A stretch of DNA of 11,454 nt from an uncultured Clostridia bacterium (lineage in GTDB: Bacteria > Bacillota > Clostridia > Christensenellales > Borkfalkiaceae): the NCBI GenBank assembly GCA_944338265.1, contig CALVLO010000037.1, positions 1 through 11,454 of the forward strand. Direction: 5' to 3'. The position numbers and the translations under genes were made by a program. The notes under the pieces are model-generated. The model saw only the letters and a list, made by a program, of their open reading frames with translations. It was not told where the DNA came from and did not search any database. Below are positions 1-5,903 of this stretch, piece after piece. Every line of letters starts with the position of its first letter. Within the stretch, counting starts at the first letter, position 1.

Positions 1-927
1 GATGCCTTCGATGAAGAACCTCTGGAAGATGATATACACGATGATGAGCGGGATGAGTGCGATGAGACAGCTCGCGCACACCTGACCGGGCTCGCCGTAG
101 AACGTTCTGAGCTCGGTGACGACGAGTTGCAGCGTGTAGTTCTGCGCGTTGTCGCTCAAATAGAGGAGCGGTCCCATATAGTTGTTGTAGCCGCCCACAA
201 ACGCAAAGATGAACTGTGCAATGAATGCGGGGATCGCCTGCGGGAGCACGATCTTCAAAAAGATGCGGAAGGGACCTAAACGGTCGATCTTGGCGGCTTC
301 GATGGTCTCGTTGGGGATGGACGCCATATAGCTGCGCAAGAAGAAGATGGTCGTTGCGCTGCCGAAGAGCCCCGGGATGATGATGGGCAGCCAGCTGTGC
401 GTCCAACCGAGCGCCTCGTAGTAGAGCAATGCGGGCACCGTCATCGTCGTCATGGGGATCATCATGGTCGCAAGCTGCAGCATGAAAATGACTTCCTTCC
501 CCTTGAAGCGGATCTTGGAATAGCAATACGCCGCGAGCCCGCTCACGAAGAGGGAGACGATGGTCGTAAGAAGCGTCGACCACATGGTGTTCAAAAATCC
601 GCGCAGGATGGGAATGCCCATCTCGTCGGCGAGCAGGTTATCGGTGGTCACAAACGGGAGAAAGGCATCGAATGTCACCTCATCGGGCCACCAGATAAAG
701 CTCATCGAGCCCATCCGCTCCTGATAGGGCGTGATGCTCGTAACGAACAGCACATAGAAGGGCATGAGCAGCGCGACGGCATAAAAGAGCAGGATGGCGA
801 ACACGACGATCTTGCCGATGATGCTCGTCGTCCGCCGTGCGCGGCGCTCTTTGACCTCTTCGTAGGTAGAGACGCGGGGCGAAAGATCGTGCAGTGTTGC
901 ATGGACAGTACTCTTAAACGGCTTCAT
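1..927 (-). CDS. Carbohydrate ABC transporter permease, MalG-type (3' end cut by window edge)
   Basis: Second membrane subunit of the sugar importer. The frame is open from the ATG at 927 to base 1, giving 309 residues that end in FFIEGI. MalG-family proteins normally end a few residues after such a motif, so only about 5-10 residues are probably missing. Visible features are a charged cytoplasmic N-terminus (residues 1-35), hydrophobic segments near 37-64, 111-137, 146-168, 179-199, 231-255 and 286-304, and the coupling (EAA) motif EAAKIDRLGPF at 210-220 followed by IVLPQ. The usual EAA-motif Gly is Arg here (IDR instead of IDG), and the next Gly is kept. The ATG overlaps the TGA of the upstream permease as ATGA. 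Its ribosome site, an AGAGGTGG-like stretch, lies inside that gene, which implies translational coupling. It should pair with the MalF-type subunit, its EAA loop docking on the ATPase helical subdomain. Substrate cannot be read from sequence. Confidence 0.95.
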   Translation of the reverse strand, partial: MKPFKSTVHATLHDLSPRVSTYEEVKERRARRTTSIIGKIVVFAILLFYAVALLMPFYVLFVTSITPYQERMGSMSFIWWPDEVTFDAFLPFVTTDNLLADEMGIPILRGFLNTMWSTLLTTIVSLFVSGLAAYCYSKIRFKGKEVIFMLQLATMMIPMTTMTVPALLYYEALGWTHSWLPIIIPGLFGSATTIFFLRSYMASIPNETIEAAKIDRLGPFRIFLKIVLPQAIPAFIAQFIFAFVGGYNNYMGPLLYLSDNAQNYTLQLVVTELRTFYGEPGQVCASCLIALIPLIIVYIIFQRFFIEGI

Positions 928-1880
928 ACGTTCACCCACCTCTTTCTCAGTTTGTAGTTGACCAGCGAAAGCACCAAAATGATGATGAACAGCACCCACG
1001 AGGCAACGGACGCCGCAGGGATATTGGCATACAACGTGCCCTCTTTATAGATATAGAACACCGTGGTCAGACCGATGTTATCGGGACCCGCTGCGCCCGC
1101 CCAAGCCGCGGAGCTCGCCCACGAGGCGAACAGCCTTGCGATATCGAAGGTCTGCAAGCCCGCGATGATGCCCGCCATAAGGAGGTAGAACGTTGTGGGC
1201 GCGATGCTCGGGAAGGTGATGCGCCAAAACTTTTTCCATGCGGATGCGCCGTCGATATCGCTCGCCTCATACAGCGAGGGGTTGACGGCATCGAATGCCG
1301 CCTTGTACATGACGATGCCGTAGCCTGGTGCCTGCCACACGATGGTGATGACGATCGCCGCAACATACGCCGTGGGATCGGTCGTCCAGCTCACCCGCGC
1401 AGACTCACCGAAGATGGAGACGATGAAGGAATTGATGATGCCGTAGTCAGGGTCGAACATCGTCATCCACATATACGCCGTTGCAACGCTGCTGCAAATG
1501 TAGGGAATAAAGAAGAGGATCTGAAAGATCTTCCGTCCGCGCGGCTTTTTGGAGAGCAAAAAGGAGATGAACAGCGCGACGATGAGGCTGATGAGCTGAC
1601 TCAAAGAGAGCATGAGCGTGACGAGGATGGACTTATAGAAGTCGCCGTCCGAGAGCACGATCTTGAACGTCTCGAAGTTGTTCCACGTCATGCTGTTCAT
1701 ATCGTAGTACTCCATCGTCGTAAACATGGTGGTAAACGAAATGCACAGCGGAACGATGCTGAAGAGCGTGAAGCCGAGGAGCGGAAGGCATACGCAGATA
1801 TAGGCGAAGAGCTTTTCGCCCGAGAACTTCTTTTTCTTATGAAGATCGAGCGTGAGGCTGTTCGTGGCAAATTTTTCCAT
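924..1880 (-). CDS. Carbohydrate ABC transporter permease, MalF-type
   Basis: First membrane subunit of the importer, 318 residues, typical of the short MalF-like permeases of the CUT1 sugar family, which lack the large periplasmic loop of E. coli MalF. A lysine-rich cytoplasmic N-terminus (HKKKKFSGEK, residues 14-23) precedes about six hydrophobic segments, near 26-50, 83-109, 119-140, 173-195, 229-245 and 289-309. The coupling motif is clear at 205-224: EASDIDGA, then a Phe-rich stretch ending in FP. The gene starts 18 bases after the binding-protein stop. A G-rich ribosome site (AGAGGGGGG) precedes the ATG at 1880. It ends in a 4-base ATGA overlap with the next permease, so the two partners are probably made in equal amounts. 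Assignment to this permease family is secure. The sugar carried is unknown, but the upstream GH43 and CBM9-like proteins suggest an oligosaccharide released from a polysaccharide. Confidence 0.96.
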   Translation of the reverse strand: MEKFATNSLTLDLHKKKKFSGEKLFAYICVCLPLLGFTLFSIVPLCISFTTMFTTMEYYDMNSMTWNNFETFKIVLSDGDFYKSILVTLMLSLSQLISLIVALFISFLLSKKPRGRKIFQILFFIPYICSSVATAYMWMTMFDPDYGIINSFIVSIFGESARVSWTTDPTAYVAAIVITIVWQAPGYGIVMYKAAFDAVNPSLYEASDIDGASAWKKFWRITFPSIAPTTFYLLMAGIIAGLQTFDIARLFASWASSAAWAGAAGPDNIGLTTVFYIYKEGTLYANIPAASVASWVLFIIILVLSLVNYKLRKRWVNV

Positions 1881-1898
1881 GATGACCCCCCTCTTGGC

Positions 1899-3725
1899 TT
1901 AGTCTTTTCCGTGCAGCTTGAACTTATAATTTTTCAGGACATCGTTGGTCTTGGGCTCGTACTCATTGAAGAAAGCATCGAGCTGCGTCTTGCCGTTGCG
2001 GACGTCCGTGTTCAGCTTATCCGCCCAGACGTTGACCCATTCGCCGTCTTCAAAATACGACCAATCGCCGAGCGCGCACACTTCCGACATCATCGAGATC
2101 GCCCTGTAATTGGAGCACTTCTTGTTCTCCTTGTTATAAAATTCCTCGCTCAATGCGTACTCCGAATTGGTGGGAATGCCCGAATCGTTTGCCGCAAAAT
2201 AGCTCTGCCCCTCCGCGGAAGTGAGATATTGCAGGAATTTCCACGCCGCATCCTTGTGCGAAGAGTTCGCGGGGATCGCCCAACCGAAGTTGATGCTCGA
2301 ACCGGAGAGCTTGCCGACGATGGGCGTACCCTCCTGCTCTTTGATCTCGCCCGTGAAAGTGGTGCCGTCGATGACTTCGAGCGTGCCGTCGGGGGAAGGA
2401 TCTTCGTCATTAAACTCGCGGTAGGTGTACATGAGCGCGGCATTCCACTTATCCTTGCCGACAAGCGAGGTATAAAGCGTATCCATCGCGTTGGCGCCCT
2501 CTGCAAACATGGCGACATTGCCCGAGGTGAAATAGGTGATCTTGGAATTGTTGCCGAGCGTGGCGGGCGAGGGCGAAATGCCGTAGCCTGTGAACTCGGA
2601 ATCGACTGCGAGCCCCTTGGTCTGCGACCAGGCGCAGAACTCGCGGAACTGCTCGTACATGGAGGGAAGCTCGTAAAGGTGCGCCGAATCTTCCGAGGAA
2701 GGATTGCTCAAAACATAGTTCCTATCGCGGTAGCTGAGAATGTCGCCCGCGGCATAGGCGGTGCCGTTGACGGTGACCGCGCCCGTCACAAGATAGTTGG
2801 GCTTCTGATCGTTGAGGGTGAATTTGTACTGCCCGGAGGCTTCATCCCACTTGACGCAGTCGCCGCCGACCGCCCAGCCGTGCGAGAACCACCACTCGTT
2901 GAGCACGCCGTAGGTAGAAGGCGATTCGGAGCGGTATGCCTTCGTAAAGAATTTTGCGAGCGTGTTTACCTCGAGAAAGCTCATGGGGATGAGGTTGTTG
3001 AAAACTTTTACGACCTCTTCGCCCTGCAAATTCTTGGAAGTCTTGAGCCCCGCCTTGGGCGTTGCAGCGGGCGTGTACTCGGCATAGCCGCGCGCCGCAA
3101 AGCTCGTACCGTTTGCCTCGTTGTAGGCATCGAGCTCGGTCTCGGGAACGGAGATAATGTTGATGTTTGCCTCTTCGAAATAGGTCTCGTTGTAATAGAG
3201 CACGCAGGCATTGCTCACGAGCGGGAGCGCATACAGATCTTCCCCTTCGCCCGCCTCTCTCGTTTCGACGTTAAAGCGGAAGCGGTCGATATTGTTTGCG
3301 TTGAAGTTGGAGACGGAGAAATACGTCTCCCCTTCCGCGTTTTTCGTGTAGGTGGAAGTATCGTCGATATAGGGCTGCAAATCGGTGTAGAAGCCCTGCG
3401 CAATGTTGTTGAACACGAACTTATCGTTGATGCCGATCACGTCCACCGTGCCCGTGCCCGATTTGCAAAATGCCATATGGTTCTGCGAGCTATCCGTCTT
3501 GTTCGAAAGCTTGACGTAGACGTTATCGAGCTTCCCCTGCCCGTCGTTGTAGGCATCGACGACCGCCTCGTAGGCATCCGCGCCGTACTGATCGGTGACG
3601 CTCCAGAAGGTGATGCGCTCGCGGTTGCCCGCAGCCTCTGCATCGGGGTCGCCGCAGGCGACAAAGCAAGCCGTGCCCATGAGCGCCGTGAGAGAAAGTG
3701 CGATGATCTGCTTAAAACGTTTCAT
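1899..3725 (-). CDS. Extracellular solute-binding lipoprotein of a sugar ABC importer
   Basis: Captures sugar outside the membrane and delivers it to the permeases. The 608 residues begin with MKRFKQ and a hydrophobic stretch. The likely lipid-anchored Cys is C24 in FVACGD; C20 in GTAC is a poorer lipobox. Family-1 binding-protein hallmarks are the early ITFWSVTDQYG (38-48), LYALPLVSNACVLYYNETYF (164-183), SGNVAMFAEG (401-410), FGWAIPANSSHKDAAWKFLQYL (start and end of a stretch at 480-501) and SGIPTNSEYA (515-524). Typical MalE-type proteins are about 400-450 residues; the excess lies mainly around 185-240, 280-350 and 435-475. The ATG at 3725 follows the ATPase stop by 12 bases, with an AAGGGG ribosome site overlapping that stop. 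Position directly before two permease genes supports the role. Family assignment is strong; ligand is unknown. Confidence 0.95.
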   Translation of the reverse strand: MKRFKQIIALSLTALMGTACFVACGDPDAEAAGNRERITFWSVTDQYGADAYEAVVDAYNDGQGKLDNVYVKLSNKTDSSQNHMAFCKSGTGTVDVIGINDKFVFNNIAQGFYTDLQPYIDDTSTYTKNAEGETYFSVSNFNANNIDRFRFNVETREAGEGEDLYALPLVSNACVLYYNETYFEEANINIISVPETELDAYNEANGTSFAARGYAEYTPAATPKAGLKTSKNLQGEEVVKVFNNLIPMSFLEVNTLAKFFTKAYRSESPSTYGVLNEWWFSHGWAVGGDCVKWDEASGQYKFTLNDQKPNYLVTGAVTVNGTAYAAGDILSYRDRNYVLSNPSSEDSAHLYELPSMYEQFREFCAWSQTKGLAVDSEFTGYGISPSPATLGNNSKITYFTSGNVAMFAEGANAMDTLYTSLVGKDKWNAALMYTYREFNDEDPSPDGTLEVIDGTTFTGEIKEQEGTPIVGKLSGSSINFGWAIPANSSHKDAAWKFLQYLTSAEGQSYFAANDSGIPTNSEYALSEEFYNKENKKCSNYRAISMMSEVCALGDWSYFEDGEWVNVWADKLNTDVRNGKTQLDAFFNEYEPKTNDVLKNYKFKLHGKD

Positions 3726-3737
3726 AATCGTTACCCC

Positions 3738-5810
3738 TTATCTTTTTAAGATGGTTCTTGAAGTTTCTGCATCGAAGAGATACAGCTTGCCTTCGTTCAT
3801 GCCGACGAAGATCTGATCGCCGACGGAAACCGCAGGACGGTAATTGAGCGTAAGCGTAATGTTGACGCCGTCGATCACCGTGTAAATATTCGTCTCGCTG
3901 CCCAAGAGCTCGATATTCGTGACGGCGCAGGCAAAGCCCTCTTGCTTCTCCGACAGCTTTTCCGCGAGGAAAAGATTTTCCGAACGGACGCCGAGCACAA
4001 CGGCATGCGGCGCGCCGTCGAGATACTCCTCCGCAATGGGGCGCAGCTTCTTCTGATCGTAGGTAAGGACGGAGCCGTCGCCAAAGGTAAATTTGACCTT
4101 TGTGCCCGCCGCCTGCATCTGTACGCGGAACATATTCATCTGCGGCGTGCCGATAAAGCCAGCCACAAAGGTATTTACGGGATGATCGAAGAGGTTGACG
4201 GGCGTATCGATCTGCTGCACTTCGCCATCCTTCATGACGACGATGCGGGTGCCCATCGTCATGGCTTCCACCTGATCGTGCGTGACGTAGATGAACGTCG
4301 TTTTCAGCTGTTTGTGGAGCTTTACGATCTCGCTCCGCATGGAGGTACGCAGCTTTGCATCGAGGTTGGAGAGCGGCTCGTCCAAAAGGAAGACCTTGGG
4401 CTCGCGCACGATTGCCCTTCCGAGCGCGATGCGCTGCCGCTGCCCGCCCGACATTTCGCGCGGTTTGCGTTTGAGGAGCTTTTTGATATCCAAAATCTCC
4501 GCCGCCCGCATCACTTTTTGGTCGATCTCCGTCTTGGTATAGCGGCGGTATTTGAAGACGGGCTGCTCCGTCTTGCCGTAGTACTCGATATCGGCATCGG
4601 TGCGCGCAAGGTTTTGTTCGATGGAGACCTTTCTGCGGGCAAGCACGTCGAGCTCCTCGCGGTAACGCCCGATGAGCCCGCGCAGCCCCTCAGCGCGCAA
4701 GGCTGCGGCAGAGCCCTCCGCCGCACCTTCCAACCCCGCGAGTTCCTCCTCAAGCCCCGCAAGTTCCGTTTCATCCTTTTGGCGGATGATCTCGTCGCTC
4801 ATGGAAAGTTTTTCGTAGTAGTTGCGCGTTTTGGCGAGCTCGGCAAGCTTCTTCTTATCGATGCGGAGAAGCTGATACTTCTTGATGCTCTCCTGCCGGG
4901 CGCGGATGCTCGCCTGTAAGCTTTCGATCTTCTCCTTGGCGGAAGCGATCTCGCCCTGCAAGCGCTCCGTCTCGGCGTTCCCCTGCGCGATGCTCTGCTG
5001 CAAGGCGGAAGTACGGTTTTCAATGACGGAAAGCTCTGCCTTCACCGCCTCGAGGCGGACGTTGCGATCTTGCACGCGGCGCGCCTTGTCGGCGAGAACG
5101 TCTGTCGCCTTTAAGTAACTGTTTATGCGCTTGGCGGTTGCATCGATGCGCTTTTCCGCCGCGGCGATGCGCGCCCCTTCCATGCGCATCTGCGCACGCG
5201 CCGATGCGATCTCTTGCAGCGCCGCATCGAGCTCGGGAAGGCACGCCTCGATCTCTTGGATGGAGCGTTCGAGCTTGGCGATCGCGCCCTCGTATTGGGC
5301 AATGATATTTCCCAGCGCAGCGATCTCCTCGGAGGGCTCTTCCTCTGCGGAAGCCTGCTCCAAAGACTGCAAAGCGCTCAACCGCCGCTGCGCTTCCGCG
5401 AGTTTTGTTTGCGTTACAGCGAGCAGCCGTCTTTCCGCCGCGAGCTCCCTGCGCCCGACGTAGACGGGCTCTTCGATCTTTTGCAGCGTGAGCCCGAAGG
5501 AGATATTCTGATACGCCGTCATGTGCGGATAGAGCGCATAGTTCTGGAAGACCATTGCAATGTTTCTATCCTTGGCGGGCACGTCGTTGACGTACGTCCC
5601 GTCGATGTAGAGATCGCCGCTCGAAATATCTTCGAGCCCGGCGATCATGCGGAGCGTTGTCGACTTTCCGCATCCCGAAGGACCGACAAAGACGATAAAT
5701 TCTTCGTCGTGAATGTCCATCGTAAAGTCTTTGACGGCGAGCACGCCCCGATGACCGCGCTCTCTGCTATCGTAGACTTTGCAAATATTTTTTAATGTTA
5801 CGTCTGCCAC
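3738..5810 (-). CDS. MsmK/MalK-type sugar importer ATPase with a ~310-residue coiled-coil insertion
   Basis: Cytoplasmic ATPase that should power the adjacent importer. All ABC motifs are intact: Walker A GPSGCGKS (43-50), Q-loop with Q89 in MVFQNYALYPHM, signature MSGGQRQR (453-460), Walker B VFLLDEP (473-479), D-loop SNLD (481-484) and switch His511 in YVTHDQ. The C-terminal 560-690 looks like the MalK regulatory/TOBE beta domain, including VLGVRSENLF. Family members are usually about 360-375 residues; this one is 690. The excess is one block between about 112 and 424: Q89 lies 365 residues from the signature Ser, against roughly 50 in E. coli MalK. The block is Ala/Glu/Arg/Lys/Leu-rich and lacks Pro from 193 to 416. 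Family sequence resumes at KTEIDQKVMRAAEILDI. Start is GTG at 5810 with GGAGG 10 bases upstream; no in-frame ATG precedes it. One uninterrupted frame argues against a gene-fusion artefact. A full ATPase encoded inside the operon contrasts with many Gram-positive sugar operons that share a distant MsmK. Confidence 0.95.
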   Translation of the reverse strand: MADVTLKNICKVYDSRERGHRGVLAVKDFTMDIHDEEFIVFVGPSGCGKSTTLRMIAGLEDISSGDLYIDGTYVNDVPAKDRNIAMVFQNYALYPHMTAYQNISFGLTLQKIEEPVYVGRRELAAERRLLAVTQTKLAEAQRRLSALQSLEQASAEEEPSEEIAALGNIIAQYEGAIAKLERSIQEIEACLPELDAALQEIASARAQMRMEGARIAAAEKRIDATAKRINSYLKATDVLADKARRVQDRNVRLEAVKAELSVIENRTSALQQSIAQGNAETERLQGEIASAKEKIESLQASIRARQESIKKYQLLRIDKKKLAELAKTRNYYEKLSMSDEIIRQKDETELAGLEEELAGLEGAAEGSAAALRAEGLRGLIGRYREELDVLARRKVSIEQNLARTDADIEYYGKTEQPVFKYRRYTKTEIDQKVMRAAEILDIKKLLKRKPREMSGGQRQRIALGRAIVREPKVFLLDEPLSNLDAKLRTSMRSEIVKLHKQLKTTFIYVTHDQVEAMTMGTRIVVMKDGEVQQIDTPVNLFDHPVNTFVAGFIGTPQMNMFRVQMQAAGTKVKFTFGDGSVLTYDQKKLRPIAEEYLDGAPHAVVLGVRSENLFLAEKLSEKQEGFACAVTNIELLGSETNIYTVIDGVNITLTLNYRPAVSVGDQIFVGMNEGKLYLFDAETSRTILKR
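4540..5475 (-). other. Coiled-coil insertion inside the ATPase helical subdomain
   Basis: Residues about 112-424 of the ATPase have no counterpart in MalK/MsmK. Proline occurs only at 115, 159, 192 and 417, so about 225 residues are proline-free. Heptad-like Leu/Ile/Ala spacing is evident, for example in LQGEIASAKEKIESLQASI (284-302). An acidic break (SAEEEPSEE, 154-162) and a Gly/Ala-rich break (EGAAEGSAAALRAEG, 361-375) lie at roughly equal distances from the middle, near G277. This is compatible with an antiparallel helical hairpin, which is my inference. The ends of the block carry similar peptides, KIEEPVYVGRR (111-121) and KTEQPVFKYRR (413-423). Function is unknown. Confidence 0.85.
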
Positions 5811-5820
5811 TGAGCATCTT

Positions 5821-5825
5821 CCTCC
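5821..5825 (-). promoter_or_regulatory. Ribosome binding site for the ATPase GTG start
   Basis: GGAGG on the minus strand, 10 bases before the GTG at 5810. The spacing is slightly long. It supports the GTG because no in-frame ATG occurs between the preceding hairpin and this codon, and the protein then begins MADVTLKNICKVYD, the expected N-terminus of this ATPase family. Confidence 0.7.
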
Positions 5826-5844
5826 ATATGTTCTTGTTTGGCAG

Positions 5845-5874
5845 CCGCCCGCGGAAGCGTTCCCCCGCGGGCGG
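5845..5874 (-). promoter_or_regulatory. GC-rich intercistronic hairpin
   Basis: A perfect 10-bp inverted repeat, CCGCCCGCGG and CCGCGGGCGG, with a 10-base spacer. In RNA the spacer can extend the stem by a G-C and two G-U pairs around an AACG tetraloop. It lies in the 89-base gap between the large lipoprotein and the ATPase. The bases after it (CTGCCAAACAAG on the minus strand) have no U tract, so it is not a classical intrinsic terminator. A role in mRNA stability or processing, or in damping downstream expression, is an inference. Confidence 0.7.
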
Positions 5875-5884
5875 GCGTGCCATA

Positions 5885-5903
5885 CTAAGCCTGATCGGCT
5901 TAG
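5885..5903 (-). promoter_or_regulatory. Inverted repeat overlapping the stop codon of the large lipoprotein gene
   Basis: A perfect 7-bp inverted repeat, CTAAGCC and GGCTTAG, with a 5-base spacer. The TAA stop at 5902-5900 lies within one arm. Together with the hairpin at 5845-5874 it fills most of the only sizeable gap in the operon. It has no following U tract. It may be a small stem-loop at the 3' end of the upstream message; seven pairs could also arise by chance. Confidence 0.5.

Noticed and set aside
1839..3749. Long plus-strand open frame (636 codons) opposite the solute-binding protein
   Set aside because: It is antisense to a clear binding-protein gene and has no family resemblance. 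Long antisense frames are expected opposite GC-rich coding strands.
3942..4919. Plus-strand open frame opposite the ATPase
   Set aside because: It is opposite conserved ABC motifs and is best explained as a shadow of the ATPase coding strand.
4540..5475. Two genes or a frameshift artefact fused in the ATPase
   Set aside because: The frame is continuous, and the sequences before and after the insertion together make one complete ATPase. No start with a ribosome site or stop separates them.
5798..5827. Nine-codon minus-strand mini-ORF (ATG to TAA) overlapping the ATPase start
   Set aside because: It has no ribosome site of its own and its ATG overlaps the GGAGG used by the ATPase. A leader-peptide role cannot be supported.
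5845..5874. Intrinsic terminator between the lipoprotein and ATPase genes
   Set aside because: The stem is strong, but no U tract follows on either strand, and there is no clear new promoter before the ATPase.
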